DNA of 64,000 nucleotides from Modicisalibacter xianhensis. GTDB lineage: Bacteria; Pseudomonadota; Gammaproteobacteria; Pseudomonadales; Halomonadaceae. The notes under the pieces were generated by a model, which searched no databases, had not been told where the DNA came from, and saw only the letters and a program-made list of their open reading frames with translations. Made by a program: the position numbers and the translations under genes. Shown piece after piece: positions 52,521 to 61,564 of the stretch (position 1 is the stretch's first letter; every line of letters begins with the position of its first letter). The stretch is taken from positions 124,001 to 188,000 of the forward strand of contig NZ_FOPY01000005.1 in the NCBI RefSeq assembly GCF_900113605.1, written 5' to 3'.

Positions 52521-53564
52521 TCATTCGCGCATGGCAAGCAGGGTGAACGGCGCCTCGCAGGCGTGACGCTCGTCACGTTCGTCGATCGAACCCAGCCCCA
52601 GGTGTCGGTCGTTGTCGTAGGCGACGAACAGGCGGGTCTCGTCGATTACCGCCAGCCCTTCGGCCTTGTGCTCGAAGACCAGCGTCTCGCCCTGTTCGTC
52701 GCAAACCAGGTCGGGCTCGTGCCCGGCCGCCAGCTCATCCAGGGAGATCATCCATAGGTATCCCCCGATCCGCCCCATGCCCTCTTCCTCGGTCTCGAAA
52801 CTGGTGAGCAGGTAGAGGCGGTGGTTGTAGGGGTCGTATTCCAGGCTCGACAGGCCGCATACGTGGTTCACGCCGGGATGCACCCCGGGTTCGAAGCCAT
52901 ACAGGCTACGCAGCTCGTCGAGAAACACCAGGTTGCCCTCGGCCGTGATCCGGTAATGAGCCCCGACAATGCGACAGACGTACTCGAAGTCGTCGTGTGC
53001 GTTGCCCTGCTCGCGCACGCCGAACATCAGCAGGCCATCGCCCTGCTCGCCAGGAATCGCTGCCAGCCCTTCGATCTTGTAGTAGGGAGTCCCGATGGCC
53101 GCATCGAGCTTGGCGCGCAGCTCCAGCGAACCCTCGACCCCATCGCGCGGGTCAGGGTCGACGACCTGAACCCGCTGCGGTTCGCCCAAGGGCCAGATCA
53201 GCAGGTGGTTGTAGGCATTGAGGTCATGACTGGCGTCGTCGATCCGGTCGAAGCCGGTAGTGGCAAGAATGTACTGCCCGTCGGCAGTCAGCGCGAAATC
53301 CTCATACTTGGTGGCGCGCACGATAGCGTCCGCCGTGAAGTAGGTGAGGGACGAATCGTCTGGAATGCCCCGCTCGTCGATATCCACGGCAAATACCGGC
53401 GAACGCCCATGGCCGGGCACCGGCTTGTCGCTCGCCAGGATCAGCCTTCGGCCGTCGTAGACCACGGCCGACACTTCGGCATTGACCAGCCTGTCGCGTT
53501 CGTCGCGCAAGCCGGCGGGGAAGCAGTGCAGCGTGCCATGGGAAAGTACTTGCGCTCGGCTCAT
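52521..53564 (-). CDS. Conserved hypothetical protein, beta-propeller-like
   Basis: The 347-residue protein has no signal peptide. Its repeated beta-rich segments (RRLILASDKPVPGHGRSPVFAVDID, DFALTADGQYILATTGFDR, YYKIEGLAAIPGEQGDGLLMFGVREQG, LSSLEYDPYNHRLYLLTSFETEE, FEHKAEGLAVIDETRLFVAYDND) look like blades of a propeller, and the EGLA and acidic motifs recall esterase-like phytase domains. Start at ATG 53564 is fixed by AGGAGGTGAC. It converges with the voltage-sensor-like gene and follows the MocR gene on the same strand. I do not recognise a function. Confidence 0.6.
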   Translation of the reverse strand: MSRAQVLSHGTLHCFPAGLRDERDRLVNAEVSAVVYDGRRLILASDKPVPGHGRSPVFAVDIDERGIPDDSSLTYFTADAIVRATKYEDFALTADGQYILATTGFDRIDDASHDLNAYNHLLIWPLGEPQRVQVVDPDPRDGVEGSLELRAKLDAAIGTPYYKIEGLAAIPGEQGDGLLMFGVREQGNAHDDFEYVCRIVGAHYRITAEGNLVFLDELRSLYGFEPGVHPGVNHVCGLSSLEYDPYNHRLYLLTSFETEEEGMGRIGGYLWMISLDELAAGHEPDLVCDEQGETLVFEHKAEGLAVIDETRLFVAYDNDRHLGLGSIDERDERHACEAPFTLLAMRE

Positions 53565-53623
53565 GTCACCTCCTGTCCGGTCGATATAGCACAACGCTGC
53601 CCCGCTTTCGCCGCGAAGGCAAG

Positions 53624-55015
53624 TCACAAGGTACGCCACGGGCTGGTCGGTGGCGCCTGGAGCAGGGTTACCAGGGTGTCGAGCGCGCGGGCCAGTGCGT
53701 CACGGTTCGTCGCGGCGCTGACGCACAGGCGTATCGCCTGAGGCGCCGGCTCGCTGCCGACACAGAACGGCTCGGCACTGGTCACGCGCACCTGGCGTTG
53801 CTCGAGCTGCTGGATCAGGGCGGCAGCGCGCACCCCGTGGGGCAGCGGCAGCCAAAGATGAAAGCCGTGCGACCGTCCACGCACCCCGTAGCTCGCCAGG
53901 TAACGCTGGGCCAGCGCCTGGCGCGCGGCAACCTCGCCCAACTGCCAGTCGAGCAGGCGTTCGGCGGCGCCGCTCTCGATCCAGCGGCACACCACCTCGG
54001 CCATCAACGGCGGCACCATCCAGCTCTGAGCACGCTGCAGGGCGCCGAGCCGCTCGACTATCGACGGCGGCATCCGCAGCATGCCGATACGCAGCCCCCC
54101 GGCGATGATCTTGGAGGTGCTGAACAGGTACAAGGTGCGCTCCGGCGCCAGCCGGTACAACGGCGTCCCCCGCTCCTCTGCGGGCAGATATTGCACACCG
54201 TCCTCGACGATCCAGAAGTCGTGCTGGCGCGCCAGCGCCACCAGGGCCTGGCGTCGCTCCTCGGACAGGCAGGCCCCGGTGGGATTGTTGAGATCCGGGG
54301 TGACGTAGACCAGCCGCGGCGCCTGCTGGGCGCATAGCCGCGCCAATGCCTCGATGTTCATCCCCTCCTCGTCCAGCGGCACGCGCAGCGGTTTCAGATA
54401 CAGTTGCTGAGCCGCCGCGATCAGCCCCGGATAGGTCAGCGCACTGGCCGCAACTCGCTCGCCGGGCTGGGCCAGGGCCTGCAGGGCCAGGCTGATGCCG
54501 TGCTGTCCGCCTTGGGTAACCATGAGTTCCTCGGACTCGACAGGCAGGCCGAGCCCGGTCATCCAGCGTGCCAACGTCTCGCGATGTCGGAACATGCCCT
54601 GCTCCGGCTGGTAATCCACCGCCTGGACCAATGCGCTCGGGTCATGACGGATGCTCTCGAGAGCCTCGCCGAGCCCTCGCGGCCGGTCGGGATGCGGCGG
54701 TGGCAGGCTGAGGCTGAGGTCGACGCAGGCCGCGTCGGCCTGACCAGCGACCTGGCGGAACGTGGCAGTCGTCTGACGCCCTCGCACGTAGGTGCCGCTG
54801 CCTACCCTGGCCTCCACCAGGCCACGCCGTTCGGCTTCGGCATAGGCGCGGGTCACGGTACCTACCGTGACATGCAGGGCATCGGCCAGGCGTCGCTGGG
54901 GCGGCAGGCGCATGCCCTCATCCAGCTCGCCGCTGGCGATTGCATCGCCGATGGCATCGGCCAGCGCCCGGTAGCGCACGCCACTGGCCGGCAGTTGAGG
55001 AATCCAGATTGTCAT
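53624..55015 (-). CDS. MocR/PdxR-type transcriptional regulator (GntR-HTH plus aminotransferase-like domain)
   Basis: The 463-residue protein fuses a GntR winged helix (YRALADAIGDAIASGELDEGMRLPPQRRLADALHVTVGTVTRAYAEAERRGLVEARVGSGTYV, residues ~14-76) to a fold-type I PLP domain, with YVTPDLNNPTG and the PLP lysine in LYLFSTSKIIAGGLRIGML. MocR proteins sense a PLP-bound amine or amino acid. It is divergent from a LysE exporter, its likely target. A perfect palindrome covers its start codon. Confidence 0.93.
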   Translation of the reverse strand: MTIWIPQLPASGVRYRALADAIGDAIASGELDEGMRLPPQRRLADALHVTVGTVTRAYAEAERRGLVEARVGSGTYVRGRQTTATFRQVAGQADAACVDLSLSLPPPHPDRPRGLGEALESIRHDPSALVQAVDYQPEQGMFRHRETLARWMTGLGLPVESEELMVTQGGQHGISLALQALAQPGERVAASALTYPGLIAAAQQLYLKPLRVPLDEEGMNIEALARLCAQQAPRLVYVTPDLNNPTGACLSEERRQALVALARQHDFWIVEDGVQYLPAEERGTPLYRLAPERTLYLFSTSKIIAGGLRIGMLRMPPSIVERLGALQRAQSWMVPPLMAEVVCRWIESGAAERLLDWQLGEVAARQALAQRYLASYGVRGRSHGFHLWLPLPHGVRAAALIQQLEQRQVRVTSAEPFCVGSEPAPQAIRLCVSAATNRDALARALDTLVTLLQAPPTSPWRTL

Positions 55016-55024
55016 GGTGACAAT
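55008..55024. promoter_or_regulatory. Palindrome over the MocR start codon, candidate operator
   Basis: ATTGTCA-TGG-TGACAAT is a perfect 7-3-7 inverted repeat whose centre is the regulator's ATG. Its outer edge is 8 bp from the -35 of the divergent LysE promoter, so a bound regulator could control both genes. Confidence 0.5.
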
Positions 55025-55031
55025 AATCCCG

Positions 55032-55059
55032 TTGACGCGGTATTAGTACCTATTATGCT
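55032..55059 (+). promoter_or_regulatory. Promoter of the LysE-family exporter
   Basis: TTGACG (55032-55037) and TATGCT (55054-55059) are 16 bp apart. The spacer contains GGTATTAGTACC, an imperfect palindrome that could be a second regulator site. Start of transcription would be near 55066, leaving a ~33-45 nt leader. Confidence 0.6.
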
Positions 55060-55098
55060 CCGATATGGCGAGCGCATGAACGAAAAATCAAAAATTGT

Positions 55099-55713
55099 AT
55101 GGATACAAATATGGAAGGATTGGCGTTTCTCGGGCCGGCAGCTCTGTACATGATCTCGATGACCATCACCCCGGGGCCCAACAACCTCATGTTGACCGCT
55201 TCCGGCGCCAACTATGGCTACTGGCGTACCCTGCCGCACATTCTGGGCATCATGGGTGGCTGTTTCGTGCTGTTCACGGCGATCGCCCTGGGTCTGGGCC
55301 TGCTGTTCGAGCGTTACCCGCTTTTCCAGACCCTGCTCAAGCTGATCGGCAGCGCTTATCTTCTTTACCTGGCCTGGAAGATCGCCACGGCACCGCCACC
55401 CGACCTGAGCCTGCGCGGCACGGGCCAACCGCTAACCTTCTGGCAAGCCGCCGCCTTTCAGTTCGCCAATCCCAAGGCCTGGGTCATGGGGCTGGCGTTG
55501 ATGGCAGGTTTCCTGCCAGCAGGCGGCAGCACGTGGCTCAACGCATTATTGCTGGCCGGCTTTGCAGAGCTCATCGCCCTACCCTGCATCTCGCTATGGG
55601 CTGGCTTTGGCATCGCCATCGGTCACCTGCTGCACACGCCACGTAGCTGGCGTGTTTTCAACGTCAGCATGGGCGCTATGACCGCCGCTTGCGTGGCCTT
55701 CATCCTGGGCTGA
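55099..55713 (+). CDS. LysE/RhtB-family amino acid exporter
   Basis: The 204-residue, six-helix membrane protein carries the family signature AALYMISMTITPGPNNLMLTASGANYGYWRTLPHILGIMGG (PGPxxL) and FQFANPKAWVMGLALMAGF. It exports amino acids or related compounds. ATG 55099 has no ribosome site; ATG 55111 (MEGLAFLGPA) has a weak GGA and is about as likely. It is divergent from the MocR regulator, a common pairing. Confidence 0.88.
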   Translation: MDTNMEGLAFLGPAALYMISMTITPGPNNLMLTASGANYGYWRTLPHILGIMGGCFVLFTAIALGLGLLFERYPLFQTLLKLIGSAYLLYLAWKIATAPPPDLSLRGTGQPLTFWQAAAFQFANPKAWVMGLALMAGFLPAGGSTWLNALLLAGFAELIALPCISLWAGFGIAIGHLLHTPRSWRVFNVSMGAMTAACVAFILG

Positions 55714-55718
55714 ACGGT

Positions 55719-56027
55719 TCAGCCGCAGCTCAGTTCGCTGATCACGCCCTGTTCATCGAGGTGGATGTTCAGCCGGTCGGGGCGATAGTCCATGGTGTAG
55801 ACTTCGCCGGGGCGAATCACACGCACCCGTTGCGCCCCGCTCCGGTTGGCGAGAATCTGCTCCAGGGCGGCACGGTATTCCTCGCCGACATAGTCCTGTA
55901 TCGCCTCGGCCTGGCATTCGCCACTGGCCTGCATGGGGGGCGGGGGCGGCGCCTGGTCGGGAGCCGGAGACGGGGCACAGCCCGCTGCCAGCACGGCGAA
56001 GATTCCTGGAAGAACGATCCGTTTCAT
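55719..56027 (-). CDS. I78-family peptidase inhibitor-like lipoprotein
   Basis: The 102-residue precursor has a lipoprotein signal (KRIVLPGIFAVLAAGC, Cys17), a Pro-rich spacer, then CQAEAIQDYVGEEY...VRVIRPGEVYTMDYRPDRLNIHLDEQGVISELSCG, the I78 inhibitor pattern with its two conserved cysteines. Family members inhibit serine peptidases. AGGAAA precedes ATG 56027. It converges with the LysE gene, 5 bp apart. Confidence 0.85.
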   Translation of the reverse strand: MKRIVLPGIFAVLAAGCAPSPAPDQAPPPPPMQASGECQAEAIQDYVGEEYRAALEQILANRSGAQRVRVIRPGEVYTMDYRPDRLNIHLDEQGVISELSCG

Positions 56028-56198
56028 TAAGCATTTCCTCATGTCTGGCAGTGCGTTGCGCACCGGATAACCCACTGAAAGTAGAGCTTCACCTGCAGAA
56101 TACGCTAGGCTCTGGATGTCACCGCATGTCATGCCCGGGTAAGGGCCGTTGACACCACGCGACAGGATCGTCGCATCGCAACCAGAGGATGAAAGCAT

Positions 56199-57116
56199 AT
56201 GACCAGGATGGGCAACGTATTCGGTATCGCGCTCGGCACGGTCCTGACCGTGGGCCAGGCCATGGCCGCCGACCCGATTCGCGTGGCGTCAAAGGTTGAT
56301 ACCGAGGGCGCACTACTCGGCAACATGATGATCGAGTTGTTGCGCGATGCCGGCCACGAGGTCGAGGACAAGCTTCAGCTCGGCCCGACCAACATCGTGC
56401 GCACCGCACTGCTCGAGGATCAGATCGACCTGTACCCCGAGTATACCGGCAATGGCGCCTTTTTCACCGGCACCACCGACGACGACGCCTGGAAGGACGC
56501 TGAGGCCGGCTACGAGAAGATTCGTCAGTGGGACCGCGAGAACAACGATGTAGTCTGGCTGACCCCGGCGCCGGCCAACAACACCTGGGCCATTGCCGTG
56601 CGCAACGACGTGGCTGAAAAGAACAATCTCGAGACCATGGAAGACTTTGCCCAATGGGTCAGCGAGGGTGGCGAGGTCAAGCTAGCCGGCTCGGCGGAGT
56701 TCGTCGAGAGCGAAGCCGCCCTGCCCAGTTTCCAGCAAGCCTATGATTTCCAGCTCGACCAGGACCAGTTGTTGGTACTGTCCGGCGGCAACACGGCCGC
56801 TACCATCCGCGCCGCCGCCGAGGGCACCAGCGGTACCAATGCTGCCATGGTCTACGGCACTGATGGCGCCATCAAGCCCGCCGGTCTCAAGATCATGGAC
56901 GACACCCAGGGCGTGCAGATGGTCTATGAGCCTGCCCCGGTGATTCGTCAGGAAACCCTGGAAGCGAATCCTGACATCGAAGGCCTGTTTGCGCCGGTGT
57001 TCGAATCCCTCGACCGCGAGACCCTGCAGGAACTCAACAGCCGTATCCAGGTGGAGGGTCAACCCGCCAGCAAGGTAGCACAAGACTACCTCCAGAAGCA
57101 GGGCTTTCTGGACTGA
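56199..57116 (+). CDS. osmF: Osmoprotectant-binding periplasmic protein, OsmF/YehZ-like
   Basis: This 305-residue substrate-binding protein has a Sec signal (NVFGIALGTVLTVGQAMAA) and the quaternary-amine-binding fold of OpuAC/YehZ: PIRVASKVDTEGALLGNMMIELLRDAG, DLYPEYTGNGAFF, WLTPAPANNTWAIAVRND. Length equals E. coli OsmF. It is the first of four co-directional genes in the order Z-Y-X-W, reversed with respect to the E. coli yehWXYZ layout. E. coli Yeh imports glycine betaine poorly; the true ligand here is uncertain. Confidence 0.87.
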   Translation: MTRMGNVFGIALGTVLTVGQAMAADPIRVASKVDTEGALLGNMMIELLRDAGHEVEDKLQLGPTNIVRTALLEDQIDLYPEYTGNGAFFTGTTDDDAWKDAEAGYEKIRQWDRENNDVVWLTPAPANNTWAIAVRNDVAEKNNLETMEDFAQWVSEGGEVKLAGSAEFVESEAALPSFQQAYDFQLDQDQLLVLSGGNTAATIRAAAEGTSGTNAAMVYGTDGAIKPAGLKIMDDTQGVQMVYEPAPVIRQETLEANPDIEGLFAPVFESLDRETLQELNSRIQVEGQPASKVAQDYLQKQGFLD

Positions 57117-57158
57117 TGCCACCCGCATCCCGCTCATTCATGATGGAGCCGGCAAATC

Positions 57159-58364
57159 ATGTCTGAAGAGCGCGCCTGGCATCCACGGCGAGCCGGCCCC
57201 TTCGTAGCCAACCGGGTCCTGCTGGTCCTGTTGGCCGCCGCCCTGATGGGCGTCGTGCTGCTGCCGTTCGCGGCGATGGCCCCCAACCGACTGATGTCCG
57301 GGCAGGGTGTCAACGTGGCAGTAGCGCTACTGCCATGGCAGTGGCTGTCGCTGGCCGGGCTGGCCATGGTGCTGGCGCTGTGCACCCTGGCCCGCCCCTT
57401 TCCCTCGCGGCTTGCCCGATGGCTGACGCTGATCATTGCGCCGTTATGGCTATTATTGGCGCTCTATGGCCTGGGGGATTATGCCTTCCGCACTCTTCAG
57501 GACGCCTCCCCGGCCGCCCGGGTCTCGCAGGGGGCCGCTTTCTGGATTCTGGTGTTCTGTCCGGTGCTGATGATCATCGACGCCTTCCAGCGCCTGGGTA
57601 GCGGTCTCGCTGTGCGCGGCTTCTACACTGCCGCGCTGGTCGCCATGGTCGGTGCGCTGTTTGCCAGTGGCATCTTCGATGGACTGTCGATCATGCAGGA
57701 GTATGCCAATAACCGGGATACCTTCGCAGCGGAATTCCTGACCCACCTGCGCCTGGTTGGCCTGGCATTGGGCCCGGCGCTGCTGGTGGGCCTGCCGCTG
57801 GGCCTGCTGGCCCGTCGCAGCCCGTCGGCGCGAGGGCCGCTGTTCGGCGTGCTCAATTTCTTCCAGACCATCCCCTCGATCGCCCTGTTCGCGCTGCTGG
57901 TCGCTCCGCTGTCGGCCCTAGGCGAAGCCCTGCCGTGGCTCAAGGCGCTGGGTGTCGGCGGGATCGGTGCAGCCCCGGCGATCATCGCCCTGATCATGTA
58001 TTCCCTGCTGCCTATAGTGCGCAACACCTATGCCGGCTTTGCCGGCGTACCGGCCACGACCATCGAGGCGGCCCGCGGCATGGGCATGACCGCGCGCCAG
58101 ATCCTGTGGCGGGTCGAAGTGCCGTTGGCCCTGCCGGTGATTCTCTCGGGCCTGCGCATCGTCACCGTACAGGCCATCGGCCTGACAGTGGTGGCAGCAT
58201 TGATCGGCGCCGGTGGCCTGGGCTCGTTCATCTTCCAGGGCCTGGGCCAGTACGCCATCGACCTGGTCATGCTCGGTGCCGTGCCGACCATCGCGCTGGC
58301 CGTGGTAGCCGACTTTTTGCTACAGATCCTGGTCTCACTGAGCAAACCGGCAGGCACGCGATGA
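57159..58364 (+). CDS. yehY: Osmoprotectant ABC permease, YehY-like
   Basis: The 401-residue protein has several N-terminal helices absent from YehW and a C-terminal BPD permease domain with LGVGGIGAAPAIIALIMYSLLPIVRNTYAGFAGVPATTIEAARGMGMTARQILWRVEVPLALP, whose EAARGMGM-type loop contacts the ATPase. Length matches E. coli YehY (~385). It follows osmF by 42 bp and precedes the ATPase gene. Confidence 0.9.
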   Translation: MSEERAWHPRRAGPFVANRVLLVLLAAALMGVVLLPFAAMAPNRLMSGQGVNVAVALLPWQWLSLAGLAMVLALCTLARPFPSRLARWLTLIIAPLWLLLALYGLGDYAFRTLQDASPAARVSQGAAFWILVFCPVLMIIDAFQRLGSGLAVRGFYTAALVAMVGALFASGIFDGLSIMQEYANNRDTFAAEFLTHLRLVGLALGPALLVGLPLGLLARRSPSARGPLFGVLNFFQTIPSIALFALLVAPLSALGEALPWLKALGVGGIGAAPAIIALIMYSLLPIVRNTYAGFAGVPATTIEAARGMGMTARQILWRVEVPLALPVILSGLRIVTVQAIGLTVVAALIGAGGLGSFIFQGLGQYAIDLVMLGAVPTIALAVVADFLLQILVSLSKPAGTR

Positions 58365-58395
58365 TGTCATTTCCTTTCCGACCAAGGCGGAGCCG

Positions 58396-59457
58396 ATGAT
58401 CGAACTCCAGGGCCTGACCAAGATCTATGGCGACAAGACGGTCGTCGACGATATCTCGCTGCGTGTCGACAGCGGCGAATTCGGCGTGCTGATCGGCCCG
58501 TCAGGCTGCGGCAAGTCGACCACCCTGCGCATGATCAACCGCCTGATTCCGGCCACGCATGGGCGTATCCTGTTGGGTGACGACGACGTGACCCAGCTGC
58601 CCGTCGAGCAGTTGCGGCGGCGTATCGGCTATGCCATCCAGTCGATCGGGCTGTTCCCGCACTGGAGCGTGGCCGAGAACATCGCTGTCGTGCCCGGACT
58701 GCTCAAATGGCCAAAATCGCGCATCGACGAGCGTGTCGACGAGTTGATGGGCCTTTTCCATCTGGATGTCGGCGAGTTGCGTGACAAGTACCCGCACCAA
58801 CTCTCCGGCGGACAGGCCCAGCGTGTCGGCGTGGCCCGTGCCTTGGCCGCCGATCCGGAAGTGCTGTTGATGGACGAGCCGTTCGGCGCCGTCGACCCGC
58901 TGACCCGCGAGGTGCTGCAGGACGAACTGCTGCGCGTGCATCAACATACCCGCAAGACCATCGTCTTCGTCACCCACGACATGGACGAGGCGCTCAAGCT
59001 GGCCTCACGCATCGCCCTGCTCAACACTGGCCGGCTGGTGCAGTACGACCGCCCCATCGAGCTGCTGACCCGCCCCGCCGACGACTTTGTGCGCAGCTTC
59101 ATCGGCAAGGCCGATCTTGGCCTCAAGCTGCTCTCGCGGCGCTGGGTCCACCAGTACCAACAGCACGCCACGCTGCAGGGCTCTCCGGCCGCGTCCACGC
59201 AGGCCGGCTATACCTGGGAAGTCGACGCCACAGGACGCCCGACCTGCCTGCATGGCGGTCGGCTGCATGCCGAGGATCGCCAGCAGCACACCGAGGTCAC
59301 CCAGGAATGGAGTGCCACTCCCGACATGACCATGAAGGAAGCGCTGTCGCGCATGGTGTGGTTCCGGGTCATGGTGCTGCCGGTCATCGATGGTGAGGGC
59401 CGGCTGATCGGCGAGGTCACCATGCACGGCGTGATGGGGCAACAGCCATGCGCGTAG
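58396..59457 (+). CDS. yehX: Osmoprotectant ABC ATPase, YehX-like
   Basis: The 353-residue ATPase powers the transporter. It has Walker [21 protein letters not shown]-loop [14 protein letters not shown], signature [16 protein letters not shown], Walker [14 protein letters not shown] and the switch [15 protein letters not shown]-terminal part (about 265-353) ends with a CBS-like segment ([37 protein letters not shown]) that in OpuA-type ATPases senses ionic strength or regulators. It overlaps yehW by 10 bp. Confidence 0.92.
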   Translation: MIELQGLTKIYGDKTVVDDISLRVDSGEFGVLIGPSGCGKSTTLRMINRLIPATHGRILLGDDDVTQLPVEQLRRRIGYAIQSIGLFPHWSVAENIAVVPGLLKWPKSRIDERVDELMGLFHLDVGELRDKYPHQLSGGQAQRVGVARALAADPEVLLMDEPFGAVDPLTREVLQDELLRVHQHTRKTIVFVTHDMDEALKLASRIALLNTGRLVQYDRPIELLTRPADDFVRSFIGKADLGLKLLSRRWVHQYQQHATLQGSPAASTQAGYTWEVDATGRPTCLHGGRLHAEDRQQHTEVTQEWSATPDMTMKEALSRMVWFRVMVLPVIDGEGRLIGEVTMHGVMGQQPCA

Positions 59458-60200
59458 CCGCCCTGAAGCGCCCCACGTCCCGTGACGGCTTGCTGGCATC
59501 CCTGAGCGCGCTGCTGGTGCTGCTGGTCCTGTTCATGGAGGAGTTGGCGCCGCTGTTCCAGGCGCTCTTTCCCGAGCTGGGCAACCCGGTGTATCGCCGC
59601 GAGAGCTTCCTGCAGCTGACCCTGGATCATCTGCTGCTGGTGCTGGTGTCGTCGCTGATTTCGGTCAGCGTGGGGGTGGGTGCCGGACTGTTCGTGACAC
59701 GCCGAAGCGGGCGCGAGTTCGAACCCATGGTGTCGTCGCTGGCCGCCATCGGCCAGACCTTTCCGCCAGCGGCGGTGCTCGCCATTGTGGTGCCGCTGGC
59801 GGGGTTCGGCTTCGTGCCGACCATCGTCGCCCTGACGCTCTACGGCCTGCTGCCCGTGGTCCAGAACACCATCGCCGGCCTGGGCACCGTACCGCCTGCC
59901 GCACTCGAGGCAGCGCGCGGCATCGGCATGACCCGGGGGCAGATTCTGCGCCGCGTGGAATTGCCCATGGCCATGCGCGTGATCATCGCCGGGGTGCGTG
60001 TTTCGGTGATCATCAACATCGGCACGGCGACCATCGGCTCCACCGTGGGGGCACAGAGCCTGGGCACGCCGATCATTGCCGGACTGGTCGGCAACAATAT
60101 CGCCTACGTGATACAGGGGGCCGTGCTGGTGGGCCTGCTGGCGATCGTCAGCGACCTGATATTCGAACGCCTGGAGCGTCGCTTCACCTTCGGCGACTAG
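59448..60200 (+). CDS. yehW: Osmoprotectant ABC permease, YehW-like
   Basis: The 250-residue permease has about six helices and the ATPase-docking loop [35 protein letters not shown], followed by [33 protein letters not shown]. With YehY it forms the heterodimeric channel. Its ATG lies inside the yehX reading frame, so expression is translationally coupled. It is the last gene of the operon and converges on the entericidin-like genes. Confidence 0.9.
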   Translation: MRVAALKRPTSRDGLLASLSALLVLLVLFMEELAPLFQALFPELGNPVYRRESFLQLTLDHLLLVLVSSLISVSVGVGAGLFVTRRSGREFEPMVSSLAAIGQTFPPAAVLAIVVPLAGFGFVPTIVALTLYGLLPVVQNTIAGLGTVPPAALEAARGIGMTRGQILRRVELPMAMRVIIAGVRVSVIINIGTATIGSTVGAQSLGTPIIAGLVGNNIAYVIQGAVLVGLLAIVSDLIFERLERRFTFGD

Positions 60201-60210
60201 GGCAATAACG

Positions 60211-60249
60211 AAAAATCCCCGGCGGGTACCAAAGCACCCGCCGGGGATT
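60211..60249 (-). terminator. Terminator of the entericidin-like genes
   Basis: A perfect 14-bp stem (60214-60227 with 60236-60249, 8-nt loop) is followed on the minus strand by a T-run (TTTTTCG). It lies in the gap between convergent yehW and the first small lipoprotein gene. Confidence 0.8.
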
Positions 60250-60265
60250 GGGGAACGTCAGCAGA

Positions 60266-60394
60266 TCAGGCGGCTTCCTGAATTTCCTCGCCACCTTGCT
60301 CGATGTCTTCGCCGGCACCTTCCAGGGTGTTGCAGCCAGCCAGCACCGTCGCGGCCATCAGCAGGGTGAAGGTCAGCGTCCAAATCTTCTTCAT
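60266..60394 (-). CDS. Entericidin-like small lipoprotein, copy 1
   Basis: This 42-residue precursor is MKKIWTLTFTLLMAATVLAGCNTLEG...: a signal peptide with lipobox VLAGC, so Cys20 would be lipidated, leaving a short acidic amphipathic tail (GEDIEQGGEEIQEAA). It matches the entericidin A/B family, small envelope lipoproteins linked to stress and autolysis. AAGGAGG supports ATG 60394; the ATG three bases earlier (60397) is too close to it. Confidence 0.85.
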   Translation of the reverse strand: MKKIWTLTFTLLMAATVLAGCNTLEGAGEDIEQGGEEIQEAA

Positions 60395-60501
60395 CATGTC
60401 CTCCTTAACGTGATTACCTTTCGATTCGGAAAAGCAGGCGGCAAGGCCACCTAACTGCAGCGTAACAGTTAACCGTCCGTTACGCACACCTTGCCTGTCG
60501 G

Positions 60502-60630
60502 TTACCGGTTGGCGGCCTCTTCGATCTCGGCGCCGACCTTTTCGACATCCCGCCCGAAACCCTGCATGGTGTTACAGCCAGTCAGCACCACCAGCGCCAG
60601 CAACACGGATACCCATACGATTCGTTTCAT
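60502..60630 (-). CDS. Entericidin-like small lipoprotein, copy 2
   Basis: This 42-residue ORF is MKRIVWVSVLLALVVLTGC followed by NTMQGFGRDVEKVGAEIEE and ending AANR. Lipobox VLTGC and the CNTxxGxGxDxExxGxEIxEAA pattern align with copy 1, so the two are paralogues in tandem. It is too short for most gene callers. A GGGTAAAGAC stretch precedes the ATG. 107 bp separate it from copy 1. Confidence 0.85.
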   Translation of the reverse strand: MKRIVWVSVLLALVVLTGCNTMQGFGRDVEKVGAEIEEAANR

Positions 60631-60735
60631 GTCTTTACCCTTGCTCGGTCACAACGTCTCGTTATCCCTCAAGCGAGGTTCCACGGCAAGAGGCAGGTGC
60701 ATCCAAGGTATCGCACTGCCATCCCGCGCAGAGAC

Positions 60736-61482
60736 TCAGAACAGCAGCAGGCGCACCACAATGGCGACTATTACGGCTATGGTCAGCCATTTCACCCAGA
60801 CTGCACCGCGCGGCCCCAGATTGACCCTGACCGCCAGCCAGGCCCCGAACATGCTGCCCAGCGCCAACAGCAGGCCGTAGCCCCAGCGCACCTGATCGTT
60901 GAGCATGAACATCGCCAGTGCCGGCAGCGTGTAGAGCAGGATGATGAAAACCTTGAACACGTTGACCTGGGCCAGGTCGATGCGCAGCAGGCGATACAGC
61001 ACGGCGATGAACAACACGCCGACGCCGACCTGGATGAAACCGCCATACAGGCCGATCACGAACATCGCCAGGTACACGACGGGCGTCAGGCGCTCGGGGG
61101 TCAGCGTGCGGGTATCCAGGCGAGGCTGGGGCAACAGCATCATCACCGAAGCTATGACCATGGCAGCGACCAGCACCGCCTCGAACAGGGCATCGGGCAC
61201 CTGCAGGGCCAGCCAGGCACCGAGCAACGACCCGAACACGGCGGGGATGGCCAGTCTCAGGCTGATGCCGATATCGCGCGCACCGGCACGAAAGAAGCCG
61301 CCGACCGCCGTCACGCTCTGCAGCACGATGCTCACCCGGTTGGTGCCGTTGGCGGTCTGGGGCGGCAGCCCGAGAAACATCAGCAACGGCAGGGTCAGCA
61401 TCGAGCCACCTGCCGACAGGACATTGATGAAACCGGCAACTCCACCGATCGCCACCAGAGCCAGGGCTTCCAGCAGGCTCAT
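60736..61482 (-). CDS. TSUP (TauE/SafE) family membrane permease
   Basis: The 248-residue protein has about eight membrane helices and the family's N-terminal pattern AGFINVLSAGGSMLTLPLLMFLGLPPQTANGTNRVSIVLQS, plus the related second-half repeat GLYGGFIQVGVGVLFIAVLY. TSUP permeases carry sulfite, sulfoacetate or related anions; which one cannot be told from sequence. Start at ATG 61482 follows AAGGAG. It lies downstream of the TRAP genes but 82 bp away and may be separate. Confidence 0.87.
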   Translation of the reverse strand: MSLLEALALVAIGGVAGFINVLSAGGSMLTLPLLMFLGLPPQTANGTNRVSIVLQSVTAVGGFFRAGARDIGISLRLAIPAVFGSLLGAWLALQVPDALFEAVLVAAMVIASVMMLLPQPRLDTRTLTPERLTPVVYLAMFVIGLYGGFIQVGVGVLFIAVLYRLLRIDLAQVNVFKVFIILLYTLPALAMFMLNDQVRWGYGLLLALGSMFGAWLAVRVNLGPRGAVWVKWLTIAVIVAIVVRLLLF

Positions 61483-61564
61483 CGCCACTCCTTGATGGGG
61501 TTGGACATTCTGACGTCCGCTCATGCACCATGCACGGGCGGGCGTCGTTCATAGCAGCGCTTGC

